Origin: Anoplolepis gracilipes
Taxonomy: Eukaryota; Arthropoda; Insecta; Hymenoptera; Formicidae
Assembly: GCF_047496725.1 (NCBI RefSeq)
Contig: NC_132977.1
Location: 3,567,501 to 3,631,500 of the forward strand
DNA: 64,000 nucleotides
Reading direction: 5' to 3'
Under the pieces are notes generated by a model. The model saw nothing but the letters and a program-made list of their open reading frames with translations. It did not search any database and had not been told where the DNA came from. The first letter of the stretch is position 1, and each line of letters starts with the position of its first letter. Below are positions 38,081-51,388 of the stretch, in pieces. A program made the position numbers and the translations under genes.

Positions 38081-39557
38081 GTGCATGTACGATAATGGCA
38101 CAAATTATTTTGACATGAAAATCGTGTTGTTCCAGTTTATATCTCTCTTTCTTCCTGTCTTTCAAGATTATAATATTTTTTAAATGTGAAGCACATACTT
38201 GAAATTTATCATTTTACTTTAATTTTCTTTTTAATTTTTTATTATTATTTTCTATTATTTTTTATTTATTTATTATTTATTATTATGCTTTTATATTATT
38301 AAAATTTATTATTTTATACGACACTTTGACAATTTAATATACACATCACGCGTTCTAACGTCAATATCCTGGCAGTACAGGGTAAAATATTTACCCTTAT
38401 GAAAGGACACTAACATAACAGAAGACTTCAAGTCTGTTTTTACGTTCGAACGCGCCGTATTTTTTTCAATTTTGCAGTCGGCGATCGATAATTCATGCAC
38501 AGTTGATTGGCGGTTCTGGATAGCCCTATCTAAAAAAGTAGAGCACGCGACATTGGAGCCTATATGACAGTATAAAATCTAAAATCGATATTTGACGGCT
38601 CGCGCATCACGAATGATAATCTTTGTGTCAATCTCGTGTAAGTACTACTTCGGGGCAAACAAAGAGCTCCGATACACGTGGAGTTTGCACGATTTCCGCA
38701 ATCCCGAGTTCTTCTCGTCGCGAATAATTTCCTGTAGCAATAGTCCATTACCGTAAACAAATAAAAAGAAAGTATATAAATAATGTCTCACATATTTTGT
38801 TAACGATTTTCTCGTAAAAAGAGATAAAAATGCAAGACAAGTTTAAATTAAATTTAAATTGAAATACATATCTCTGGTTCCCTTTTTATTCAGAGTAATA
38901 AAACTATTTTATATGTCATTATATCATTAATATACATATATGTATATTTATATTACACTAAAATTTATACTAATCGTATAAAACTTTTGATATAAAAATA
39001 ATTAATAAAATTTTATAACACATAAAGATAATGAATATTTTATACATTCTCATTGTCATAGAATTTTTATTATATATAGAATATTTTTATTATCATAGAA
39101 AACTGGCATTCTCTTTCTATTCTGTTATAATACTGACGAATAAAAAATATAAATCATATACTCGACATGAGTGTACGCGGCCTTGATGCTAAACAAACTC
39201 CCGCGTTTTCACGCGAACGCATCGGAACGGAATTGGCATGTTATACCTGACGATATGTAGGTCAACGGCTGTATAATTTGCGGTGCAGTTGCATGATTAA
39301 GTGAATAGTGGATGTACGCTAGTCTCGAGGAGAACACAGGAGGCCGTCTGACGAAAAGGGACAGTCGCGCGCGCAATACACATTACCTTGACTGCTTTAA
39401 AAACATGACCGACTTGTAGTGTTACGTGATCGATTTATCTACATACGAAGGGGGAGACGATATTCCATCGGACTGAAGAGATTAATTCTACAGTGCGGAT
39501 TTACCAGTGACGACCATTTCGGATAGATACATTTCGAATCTATAAAATAAAAAATAT

Positions 39558-39595
39558 AGTGTGTGTCTCATTTAAATATAATATTATTTAAAAAT
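39558..39595 (-). repeat. right member of a 38-bp inverted pair
   Basis: AGTGTGTGTCTCATTTAAAT continuing ATAATATTATTTAAAAAT: the reverse complement of 38042-38080. The DNA between them has no recognisable transposase. Confidence 0.7.
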
Positions 39596-40302
39596 GTATT
39601 TTTTTTGTGGAAATAAAAACAGATACAAATAAATACATAGTAAATATTTAGTTGAATAATTTATGAATTTAGTGATTTATGAATTGAACCAGAAATTTTT
39701 ATTTGGAATTATTTTCAAACTTGCACACATACACTATTTTTATTTATCTTTTATATTATTTTAAAAATTATTTTGATTGTTACGTAAATAAGGAAAATAA
39801 AAAATTGTCGAAATAATAACATATTTATACTTTAGATTATTATTATTTTATTAATGATAATTTATGAAAACAATTAACATAATTAATAAAATAAATACTA
39901 TGCGGAAATAATATTCAAATATTTTACTAAAAATATATAATAATATATAAGTAATTACTTTAATTAATTGAACTTTCCAACGAGAATGAATTGGAACTAT
40001 TTGTTTCTGATTTGTAAAATTAATTGTATATTAATTAATGGCTTATGGCTTACGTAAATGTATTTATTTTTCATTTTCACTAAAATGTATCTGTCCGTTT
40101 CTGGCAATGACAGGGCGATAGAGTCGAGAAAATCGCATAATAATGTGCATGGCTCTGTCTGCGGTTACGCGATACGTTAATGCACATACAGAACCCCTCG
40201 TTCGTGATCACGGGGTACACGACACGGATCGGGGAGCGAACAGACAGTGCAAACCGGCATACTTACGATAATAATACGAAGGCGTCGGGGGAGATGGGAG
40301 AC

Positions 40303-40305
<3 letters not shown>

Positions 40306-40350
<45 letters not shown>
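40306..40350. repeat. (GA)n microsatellite
   Basis: About 22 uninterrupted GA units in a CpG-rich block. Confidence 0.95.
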
Positions 40351-40352
<2 letters not shown>

Positions 40353-40956
40353 CTAGGGTGACAGCTGCCGGTAGTTATGCAGGGCGAATGCCAGTGTAAT
40401 CCAGGTCAAAGTTGTACTCATCACTCCTGTAAACTATAAAACGATCAGCTAACGCGCGAGTCCCTCTCCTTTCGTCACCCTTGTTATGTCACGAGTGACC
40501 TGCTTCGCGTAAAATCTGACCGGTAGCATTAACCTTTTCCACGCCTCCCGCCTGAATTTTTTATCGCTCTTGATTTGAAGATACGAACGATTGGGTGAAA
40601 CAGGTAACTCAAAGAATTTTTTTCATTATTAAAGAAAACGAGTTTGCAAAAGTGCCGTCGTTGACGTAAACATTATTTAAAGTTAACTGAAGACAGCTCA
40701 AGAGTTACCCTCCCTTAAATTAAACATTAATTAACTTTAAGTAATGTACATGGGATCATTATCATAATGTAATCTAACTTTTCCGTTGTAAAGTACTTCT
40801 TTAATAAAATTTCATAAAGTGCGGGATTCACAATCCTGTGTTGAATTTATTATTTCTACAAATATACGTCATTATTTGACGCGAGTCAGGTAACATAGGT
40901 AAAAAATAAGAACATAGTACAAAATTATAAATTAAAGAAAACACGATATGTATAAT

Positions 40957-41621
40957 TTAACCCTTTGAGTCACGAATTTTTCTAATTGTCAGTATTTTAT
41001 AAAATTTGGTATATAAGAGTTTTTGGGGTCGCTGATTACGAATCCGTTGTCAGATTTTCAAAATTCAAGATAGCGGATCCAATATAGCAGACAAAATTTT
41101 ACTTCCGCCATATTGGATCCCTATATTAAATTTTGGAAATTAAATTTTTTTCCTTTAGATTCAGATTCTGCGATCTAAAAAAACCTTCAGAGAAAAAATT
41201 TAAAAAAGAATACGACTGTTACTTTTAATTTAAAACAGAAAATATTGTTTTTTATATATTTTTTATCAAAAAAAGGAGGATTTAACAAAAACAACACGGT
41301 GGGAAATTCTAAAAAAATTCTGAAAAATATTTTAGAGTGTACTAAGATTATAAAAAAATTGCCGTATTTATTGTCATAATAGATTAGTAGAAAATGCATT
41401 TTTTTAAAAAAAGTACTAATTTTAACTGTTTGTTTATATATGGTATTTTTACAATTAACAATTAATGACTGTTTATATTTTTTTTTTACACTATTGATGT
41501 TCTAGAGACTCTGTAGAAACAAAAAATCCGGTATTTGTTGATAAAAAAGTAGTTAAAACAATAAAAAACTACGAAAAAAAAGGTGGGTCTCTGGGTGACC
41601 CGCTGTGACTCAAAGGGTTAA
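40957..41621. mobile_element. piggyBac-type non-autonomous element
   Basis: Flanked by TTAA on both sides (40957-40960 and 41618-41621). It has perfect 13-bp terminal inverted repeats CCCTTTGAGTCAC. TTAA target duplications with CCC-starting termini are the piggyBac hallmark. The interior (657 bp element) holds GGATCCAATATAGCAG and the inverted CCATATTGGATCC but no intact transposase frame. The minus frame at 41187-41399 is low-complexity. Confidence 0.85.
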
Positions 41622-43502
41622 TACAGCTGTTTCGTAATTATATTTCATAAGAAATTATTTTAAATATTTTCCTCTCTCTCTCCTCGTCGATGTGTATACT
41701 TACCAGCCTGATCCGAATTACAGCGCTCGCGTATATTGAAGCAGGAGCTCCGGGTACTTTCGAACTATCGATTACCGCTGAAAAGTATACATACCGAGTA
41801 GCCGAGCCCGCAATACGCTGCAAAGTTTGGGATATAATGAACTTGGCGAACTTTCGATATTCCGCAGCCTCGGAAGGTCGTAGCTACTTATAGCTGCCTT
41901 CAAGAACCTATTGAGAATTCTCAGATATTTAGGAGGAAAAAAATTTTCTCCTTCGACAAAGGAGGTCGATAAATTCAGGTGGGATTATCAAGCAGAAATC
42001 TGCTAGTGTATCGTCGTTAAAAATGTTATTGTGAGGGGTGAAAAAATCTGACTTTTCACGAGATAAGAGAGGGAAAAAAAATGTTTGTCCCTTAACTTGC
42101 TACTCAGACTCAAAATAAAGGAGAGATCGAAGGGAAGGTAGATTTAGATCGTCCCTTCTCTTTTCGAAGTCTCATGAAAATGAATCTTTTCTTCGTGCTA
42201 TCTGCTCTTTCACGTTCCGGTTCTTTAAAGATTTTACTACGTAAGGCTCCTATCCATCATCCTGGCAAGCAAGTGAACCGCTTTCTGGATTACAGGCTTT
42301 TACTCTAAATAATGTAACATTTTTCTCGGAATTTAAAGGCTCTCAAGCACGAGAGTAAAGTGTTCTGTCAGTACAACTATTTAAATACACATGTGCGCGC
42401 GCGCGCACGCGTTAATGTCGTCCATATTTAACTAACGCTAATTTACATGGAGATCATGAATTACAGTCGATGATGAAGAGAGTTACGGGTGTTCATTCAA
42501 GTCTCCACCGCGCCCAGGAACTCAATAGGCCGATGGTATTCGATGGTACGTACATATATACCGGGTGTGCCACGCCCTTGCAAACAGGCGGCCGTTTGTC
42601 AAGAGTGACGTAAGCCCCTGCGATTAGGTAGGATCAGGAACGGAAAAGGGTCGCGCGCGATAGGTATCGATAGGATAGGGCGATCAATGAGTGGGTCGGT
42701 TGTCGGGAACGGAATAAAAACAGCTCGATTATGAGGGAATCGACCGGGCACGCCACTATACTGCCAACATCCGGAACTTAAATTGGCGACGTGTATGCAA
42801 TTTCAAGTGCCATTGCTATTAACGGGACGTGAATGGAAGCTGGGATATATTCGTGGCCGCCGTCGAGGAATCTCTTTTTAGACGGACTGCAACGCTAAAT
42901 TTGCGTATTGTAATATAAATTCACCGTCGAGGAATAATTTCGCGAAGATTATAAGATTCATTAAATATATATATACAGACCGGAACGGCATTGCGGATAG
43001 AATTTGCCTAAGTGCCAAGAATCCGCAACAGCTGTAATATTAATTAATATACCGATAAAGGACGAGGTAAGACTCGTAATCTGTAAACACGGTTGTTTCG
43101 AGAAATAACAGTCGGAGGGAAACTCAAACGCTCAATTTTCGCTTGATAGTACTCTTGGGATCTGGTCCCAAGAATGGAGAAAACCGTGGGATCTGCAACA
43201 GTGCTTCTACAAGAGCCACAGTCATTCTCCGAGAAATTCGTGCAATACGTAGATTTACCGCTCGTAACATACATGATGCGGCGGCCATAAAGACTGGCAG
43301 GCAACATGGAAAAGATAAAGGAGCTGCTGTGTATATAGCTGTCGTCATGAATAGAGATTAGAAATGTAGGAGCGGTAAATAACCTAGTTTTACACAATAT
43401 ATCAAATGGAAAATCTGATGAAATGAAAATCTTACTGTTGGCAATATATCGGTTTTAACTGAAAATAATAATATAATATTTAAATAACTATTTTTTTTAT
43501 AT
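41622..43502. other. non-coding DNA apart from the candidate exon at 41704-41817
   Basis: Moderate GC and CpG. A short GC alternation lies at about 42392-42409. Open frames at 43044-43397 on both strands lack recognisable domains. Confidence 0.45.
41704..41817 (-). CDS. candidate 38-codon phase-0 exon, unknown gene
   Basis: On the minus strand, acceptor aaactttgcag is followed by 114 nt open in frame and then CTG|gtaagtat, a full consensus donor. The segment starts and ends at codon boundaries. The peptide begins RIAGSATRYVYF and ends AVIRIRL. The opposite strand is also open across much of the region, so coding on either strand is uncertain. No family is recognised. Confidence 0.22.
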
Positions 43503-43691
43503 TACAGTCGGACCTCTTATCCTACGACCCTCTTATGCTACAAAACCTCTTATCCTACGACAAAAAATCCTCTCATGCTACGACCGCGAAAGGGGAATTA
43601 TAACCCCATTCTCAAATTTTTGTCGTAGGATCAGAGGTTTAAGGGGAAGATTCTGGACCGAAAATGTCGTAGGATAAGAGGTCCGACTGTA
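43503..43691. mobile_element. 185-bp TA-flanked MITE (Tc1/mariner/pogo type) with internal 15-bp repeats
   Basis: TA on both sides, termini CAGTCGGACCTCTTATCCTA and TAGGATAAGAGGTCCGACTG, perfect inverted repeats of at least 24 bp. Inside the left half the motif CCTCTTATCCTACGA is repeated four times with variations. A TA duplication with CAGT-starting ends is typical of the Tc1/mariner/pogo group. Confidence 0.85.
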
Positions 43692-46600
43692 CTTATTTTA
43701 ATTTATTTAAGCGGACAATCTGAAATTAATAATTTAAAATCTTTACACAGATTATAAGTAAACATTAAAAATAAAAATTGTATTTCCTAGTTTATGTACA
43801 ACTCAAAAATTTGACAAATATTTCTCATAGTTAGCAACATTACTTTTCGTGTCTTTTCAAAGTCAAAAGCCTGCATTTTATGTGAAATCTTATTATTATC
43901 AAGAAGAACTTATTTAAATAATTCTAAGATATGTTTTGTATCACATTTATGATTCCCAATTTAACAATTTTTATATGATACTTTATAATAATATTTAATA
44001 ACATTTTTTAATTAATTTTAATTAATATTTTGTATATTGAAAGAAAATATGTCAAAAAAAATACAAATTGTTTAATTAGACTACAATTAAAAGATGCCTA
44101 TTTTAAATAAGAAAATAAATTCTCTACAAAAGAAAAATCAAATTTTCTTAATTTTTATAAAGATTCGCATTTATATACAACAAACGGACGATTTCGAAAT
44201 CGAAATAAAATCGAATTCAAGAGAGCGAGAGGTCAGTTTTAGATATTGCACCCTAGGGCTTTACGTTGCCAAAGAACCCCCGGGGTGTTTTATACTGCGT
44301 TTCCTGTAAAACTTTTGTGGCAGTTACGAATCTGCCGCTTGGAAAATTTTTCAGCTGCTGTGACGTAAGGAGATGAAAGACGTGTGGAGTTTTATAAAAC
44401 CTCATATATATCACTTTTATTGTTATTCTAGATGTAACATGTTTTGCTGCTTTTACAAAATCAGGAATCTTGTACATCGTACATGTATAACATCCTGCGT
44501 TGCGAATAAGTAGCAATCCATCGATAATTTTCTTTATTTATTCTTTTTTTTTTCAAAGCTTGTTTGAGGAAACGCGATTGACTATGCGGCAGTTTATGTG
44601 GCGACGACAAACTATCACGTCATTTGTAGTCGTTTTGATAAGCTAAAAAAATCCTTCTTTATCAACAATATTTAGCGATAAGTAAGTACTAAAATTTAAA
44701 ATTTAAGGAATTTTTATAGAGAAGCTTACTTTTTAAATAATATTTGTGTAAAAGTATTTTTTTTTTTGCATTTTTCTGATTTATGAATATTCAGATAAAT
44801 GATTTTTTTAGGAATGTATTATTCCTACAACATTTTTTCTATCTTTAAATCTTAAATAAAATGTTAATAATAACGATAGTAATATATTTATATCAAGAAG
44901 CGATGGGAGTATTTTTTTTTTTTTTTTTTTCGAAACAATCGGGGAACATCACGAAATTAAGTTGCGGTGAAAAATAAAAATGTAAACTTTTTGATGCATT
45001 GACAAGTTTCGCCGATGAAAACATATGTATTTTCCGATACAGAAGCGAGCGGGGAGGACAGGTGTCCCGGCGATAAGCGAAGATTTTTCGATGCCGCGAA
45101 ATGTATCGGTGACACCTGTCCAATCGCTATCTGCGGGCGAGAGATTTTTTTAAAAGTTTCCGAGAGAGGAAATGATATCTCGTCGAATGCGAATGATGGA
45201 TGCGGAATAGGTCACCGGGAGATACATCACTGGTTATTGAGCCATCTCTAACCGCGTTGGTCCGCTATTACTCGGGCAAACACATCGACACGCGCCAAAC
45301 AGGGGGAACAATATCGCGCTGTAGAAATATTAATACCGAATATTACGTTTCATTCGTTCCATTCGCTGCAAACAAGCGTATAAAGAATTTTTATGAGTGG
45401 CTCTACAAATTATTTAAGCGGTTTAATCGAATGTGTACGCGACGTCATTAATTTGCGACTCGTCGAGCAATTTCCTGTTTATGTGTCAGCTTGGAATATT
45501 TATTTTTTGCACTCGTATATATATAGTTTATTTATTTTATTTATTTATCTATTTATTTATAACAGGATAACAAGACCCTTTTGTACAGATTAATAAGGGT
45601 GAACATCAGAGCTAAATAAATTAATCGGAAAAAAGAATTATCTTTTTAAATCTTTCGAGGTTTTTTTTATAAAATAATAATTAAGAAGAAAATAAAATTT
45701 ATTGTAAATAGACGAGCACGCGAAATTATTTTTAAAAAAATCTATTTTAAAATTATTTGTTTCTAAAGAAATGGAAAATTTAATTAAATTCTTTCATTAA
45801 TTTATACAATTTCATTACTCTCTCACGACTGACTTGTTTGAACCATTATCAGTACACTGATGATATGATTTGCGGTCAATTTCAAAAATTAAAGATTCCG
45901 GTTATCGCACGTGGAATTTTCCTAAAAGAGAGAGAGGTGACTGAATATTGAAAACTCGCAACAAGGTGAGGTAATCCACGAAGCTTAATGACAAAGCACG
46001 GGAGCTTTTATCGTTTCTGAGATTGTTCGCTCGTTGAGGGGGTTGCCTCAGTTGCCTGTGACTTCTATAATCTAGGTTAGTCTACAATTAAGGTCAGACC
46101 GACAAGGTGAGATGTTCAAGGCGAGAAGAGACGACAGGACAGATTGCGTTCGCGCGGGGCATCATGCATTCAACCTGACGGAGCGATTTGAACTCCCCCA
46201 AGTCGATCTCGAAACTCGGACTCGGAAAATTTTCCAGATATTTGTCATTAATATGCATGAGTTTTATTATGGATGAATAATTGCTTCTTCGTCTATTATA
46301 TCATAGGGAATTTAAATGCGATTTAAAAGAATAAAATTTTGTTTATATTATGTATTACTCAAATAGCACACGATATTTATGTGATAAATATTTATAAATA
46401 TTTTATCAATGTTTAATTTTTTAAAATATTATATATACTTTATATATTGAGAGAAAAAAATCATAAAAACTATATTCGACATATTATGAAAAATATTTTA
46501 TATAATACAGTAAGTAAAAAAATTAATATTTGTATCAATATTTTGTAAATATTTTTCCAATATTCACTGATAATTTATTATGATTTGTTTAATTGAAGAT

Positions 46601-46860
46601 TACAAAAATATTTATGAAATATTCACAAAAAAAAAAGTATATAATTATTATAAATATTTCGTACTGCATATTTTATAAGTATTGTGTCTGGATAATCCGA
46701 ATTAATTATTTAAAAAATTTTATCTCTTTTTTTCCTCTCTCTTTTTCTATCTCTTTATTTCTTTCTTCTTGATATATTTTCAATAGATCAATAACGATTT
46801 AACTTCGTATACATTTATTATAAGAAGGATCTTGTATCAGAAGGATCCAAAAGGCATCAC
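43692..46860. other. non-coding DNA, no gene recognised
   Basis: AT-rich flanks and a GC-richer part at 45000-45330 that holds the long hairpin at 45044-45128. A poly-T tract lies at 44912-44930. The open frames at 44253-44516 and 45015-45251 have no family features. Confidence 0.45.
45044..45128. repeat. ~85-nt imperfect hairpin
   Basis: Nested pairing AGCGA/TCGCT, then GGACAGGTGTC/GACACCTGTCC (11 bp perfect), then CGATA/TATCG, separated by small internal loops, with a ~28-nt apical loop. It could be an RNA structure or a decayed palindrome; strand is undetermined. Confidence 0.6.
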
Positions 46861-46983
46861 GTGTCCGTATTGTCAATCGCCACGTGACAACCGCCAAGAC
46901 CGATTGGATTGCTACCGCAATACGCGAACACACACCTTACAAACGTCACGGTAGAAATATCGATTTCAAATTCGATTTCCCGA

Positions 46984-46994
46984 CATATATATAT

Positions 46995-47047
<53 letters not shown>
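46984..47047. repeat. (AT)n microsatellite with ATAC interruptions
   Basis: About 60 bases of AT dinucleotides with a few AC units near the left. Confidence 0.9.
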
Positions 47048-47052
<5 letters not shown>

Positions 47053-47343
47053 CATAGCCTACATGTATGTATAATAATAAAGTATCTCACAATCGATTAA
47101 ACTCAACAGTACTATATATGATTAGTAGAAACGAACCCTCTGCGATTTAGACCAGCTAAATGCCAACATCGGGCGGCTATTTAACGTTCCTTAATTAAGT
47201 CACGAGTGATACCATATCGCATTTTCTTTATCTGCGAGCTTCCATTCAACGTGAATTCGAATCCTTTGATTAGTACTAAAGCTCGTCTAGTTTACGTTTC
47301 TGCGCGCGTTTATTCGTACGTTTGCGACGCATATGTGTGTCTG

Positions 47344-47350
<7 letters not shown>

Positions 47351-47402
<52 letters not shown>
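47351..47402. repeat. (GT)n microsatellite
   Basis: About 25 GT units. The frames through it encode only Cys-Val repeats and are artefacts. Confidence 0.95.
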
Positions 47403-47405
<3 letters not shown>

Positions 47406-50400
47406 TATCGCTTGTGTTATTTCAAAACGCTACTAATTACAAGTACAGTTTATTAACTCCGTATTTATTTTTCTTTTTTATACCACGTGATTTGCCGCCT
47501 CGAATAAGGTATTCATCGATCGTGCCAGACGAAACGATCTATCGATCGTCGATGATTGCCTCGATCACGCGATAAAACGTCGTCGGCGTTGGCTCGTTCT
47601 AGTCTCGAGATCCGAGACATCGCGTGTCGCATCGCGAAGGGGAAAAGAAGTATTCTGTCCGATACACCCTTCACCGGCGACCCTGAAGACCATCCCCTGG
47701 GTCGCTCGGGAAGTCAACGTACAAAATGTTTAACGAAGTTTTGGCTCGTTCATTTGGTTAGACATATCTAGGGTATGATGATATCATTAGTTGCTACGAG
47801 ACGCTCTTCCCACACGCTCGTTTCTTTATTACATAATGAATTTCTTTTTCTTTTTGTGGTTAATTAAGCTCGTGACCTTATTAGTGCGGGTCTTCTTCGT
47901 AACATGATCGATAGATTTCCCGCGGTATTTAATATGCAGATTGTCTCGAAAAAGTTTCGCGATCGAACATGCATTAATGATAAATATATGCTCTTACAAT
48001 CTGCGTAGGTAGACCTGATTAAATGCGAGGCACAGACTTGCTCGCCCCCTCGTCCTCCCCTCCCTCCCATCGCATAAATTTGCAGATACTACCTGTGCAA
48101 GTTTTTTTCTTTTTTCCGAGACGATTGGCATAATGTTAAGAAAATCACTATAACTGCTCGAGCCCTCTTAAACGTCTACGCTTTATTTTTATCAATAAAT
48201 CGCGACTCGATTTGATTTTTCTTTATAGGTCTTTAAATGGTCGTGTCGATGGATTTTTTGATTAAAGTTTTGCAAGCCTGGCAGTGTCTATAATATAATT
48301 AATTAAACGCGCCATCGGAGGCACGCGTCGAGATCCCTCGAAATATGCTGTACCAATTTTCGATCGGACGCCGATTAATTAAACAGCCGCGTGCCTCTAT
48401 CGTCACACTTTACACCGAGTAGAATCTATAATATTTTTAAGCTAATTTTCCCTCGTTCATGGAATGCGCGTGTCGAGAGGAAAAAAAACAATGTAACGAC
48501 AGCCGTGCATTTTCGTTTATTATTTTGCATTTTATTTTCCCAGTATATATTTTATATCCGTTGCAATTATTTGAATTGTTTGACTCTATGCAATTGATAA
48601 CGAGATTTTAAAAAATGGACAGAAGGAAAGATTTCCATTAAAATAAATGTAATGTTGCAAAACATATCTATAATATTATATAAAATATCTATTTTATATG
48701 TATTTTATATAACATCTGAGATATTATACAAAATATCTTTTATATATATTTTTTATAATATCTATGATATGATATGAGATATTGAAAAATATTATTTAAT
48801 ATAAAATATAAAATAAAATATTAATAATAATATAAAAATATTTTAAAATTAAAAGTTAAATGAACTATTAATGGCATATTGATAACGTATAGCTGATATA
48901 AATATTTTAATGTTATTAGTATTATTATATTATAAAAAATATACATATAACTTTTCATCATAGATATTTTAATTGAAAACACACATCAATCACATATCAA
49001 TTAAGAATTCTGTTGCTACGCATATTTTACTGCAATTTGTACAGTATCATGTCTTGTTTATATTGCTCTGCACGCGGTTACGCCATGTTTTAAAAAAAAG
49101 AAAAAAAGACACCTACGCACAGCGCGGTGAACAAAATGCATTTGCATTAATGCATCGAGCGCGCGGTGTCGACGAATGCAACAGATGGCATACCGATTAA
49201 AAGAGTCATCGATTACTGTTTTTCTTTTCACCTTTGTTTTCTCGTTTGCCTTGACGATTATTTTCGCGCACATGATCTTCAACGTGATCCTTATTAAAAA
49301 AAATCCATCTTCGATAATGACATTATGCTTTACGACCTTTGCGATATCAAAACGTCGTGTCACAATGGCTACGTGGAAATGGACTTTTGCAACAAAACGG
49401 ATGCACTTACATGTGTATGTGTATATGTGTGTGTGTGTAACGTTGATGTAACATTCCTTTGCTGTCGTTAATTGATTTTTCTCTCTCTCTCTCTTTTTCT
49501 CTCTCTCTCTCTTTCTCTCCTTTATGCAACACAAACATCCGATTGCCCCAGATTCCCTGTTCAAGATACGTGATTCATGAAAACGAGCCATCTGGAGCGC
49601 TTGCTGTCTGCGATCAGATACCTGGAAGAGTCGCGACTGCAAAATAACATTATCGATGAAGCGCGCGGTGATTGGGACGCAGTGATTGGGATCAAAGCGC
49701 AGCGTTGTTGCTTCGCCATTAATTAAGTGCAATTAACAATCGAGCTGCTCGAGGAATTAGTGAAACGTCATCATAAATAAGAAAGAGGCAAAAGTAAAAA
49801 TTTTATACGTACACAACTGGTTTTCGCGAATAATTATCTTAATAAGCCATAAATTTTTGTAAGATTAGAAAAAAAAAAGTATTGTGATGAAGCAATTGGA
49901 TCTTGCATGTTTTTGAAAACACGATGCTTATATATTTTTTTTAAATTTTATATCACCGTCTGTCCGTGAATAGTATGACTTAATTCCATCTTTAGTACAA
50001 GGCTTTAGAAAAAAAACGACCCTGTTCTTATATAATCCTTGAAACTCATAAATGGCAGAATGTTTGTGATTCTTTAATTTTTTTTCTACCTTCAGATCCG
50101 TCTACAATAAAAAGTAGATTTATCGCGTGGAATATTTTACAACGGTTGGACTAAATTGGAACTCTATCAATGCAGAAGATTTTATAATTATAATTCCCTT
50201 ATGAGCTTAATAATAATAAAATCTCTTTATTTCTTTAGAATTATTCGTTAAATTTTTAGACCCAAGCCTCTGGCAAATTATTATTATTTCCGAATATGAA
50301 TCCTCTCGAAGTATTCCTACTCTTTCCAATCGAAAGTTTCATTATTTTGCGTGATTGTTGCGGTATTTAGGTTATCTAGCATGCGACAAAGTAATGCAGC

Positions 50401-51355
50401 GTTCGATCTCTTCCGGTTCCGCATAATTTTATCGTGCACGCTGCATGCCTGTCGACAACTAGTGTCATAAATTTTGTATTCCGCCGATATTTAGGCGCAG
50501 ATACCGCATGATTCAGCTAGAAATCTAAAATTCGCGAATCTGGCAGCGATATTATATGTATGTACATATATCCGTGTGTGATGCGCGTTTTATAAAGAAG
50601 TTCATATATATCTCTCTAGCCGCACACACATACATAAATTTTCCTTTTAAATTTTATTATGATAATTTTGTGTAAAATGAAGGATATTATAAAATATCGA
50701 TCGATTCTACAAAAGAAACCGACTTGTAATTTATACTGAAATTTACATCATGATTAAAAGGATATTTTACGCCATTCGATTATAATATCCGAATGATTTT
50801 TCTCGTCGACTTGTGCGAATCAGGATCGCGCGATTGCAAGTGTGCATACATATATCTGTGCAATTCCAAGAGAACTCGACGCAAATCGCGTTGCGTGCTG
50901 CGGCGAATTTCACTGGCTCCAAAAACTATTTGCCTCGTAAGCAGAAAGAAGCACGCGAGCTCCGCGAAACTCTGCGTATAAATATCAGGAGAGAGGGAGG
51001 GAAAAAGAAATGAGAAAGCCGACGCGGGGCGGCATCGGAGCACGAGAAGGCTCGATTATCGCTCCGAAATATTTTCGAAACAATCCATGCTTATCGCGCT
51101 CGATGCTTTTTGTTATTTGTTGGCTCAGATTAATTTCAGATTGCGCTTGAGCTTTAAATAGGAAACAGTATCTGAGTTTTGAAAGAGAGAGAAACCTGGA
51201 TTTGCGAATCGTGCACGTCGGTCTATCATTGATAAAAGTTTAAAGAGCAAATAGGGCATTGCATTTCAAACTAAGTTACATTGTTAATAAAATTACGCAA
51301 CGAATTGGCTTCCCAAGAGCTATAATAGCGTAACGCAATATTAATCACATCGTAC
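47403..51355. other. non-coding DNA, no gene recognised
   Basis: CpG-rich blocks (47480-47770, 48290-48480, 50780-51080) alternate with AT-rich DNA. 48650-48850 is nearly pure A/T with short internal inverted repeats. The 224-codon minus frame at 49058-49732 includes a GA/CT run and is not accepted. Confidence 0.45.
49481..49520. repeat. (CT)n microsatellite, interrupted
   Basis: CT dinucleotides with TTT interruptions over about 40 bases. Confidence 0.85.
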
Positions 51356-51356
51356 G

Positions 51357-51380
<24 letters not shown>
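51356..51380. repeat. (AC)n microsatellite
   Basis: About 12 AC units immediately left of the element at 51382. Confidence 0.9.

Positions 51381-51381
<1 letters not shown>

Positions 51382-51388
<7 letters not shown>

Noticed and set aside
47351..47402. Cys-Val repeat proteins
   Set aside because: Direct translation of the GT microsatellite.
49058..49732. 224-codon minus-strand open frame, the longest in the window
   Set aside because: It runs through a CT/GA microsatellite (Arg-Glu-Lys repeats), has no domain, ends in a poly-Phe stretch from an A/T tract and shows no consistent protein-like segments.
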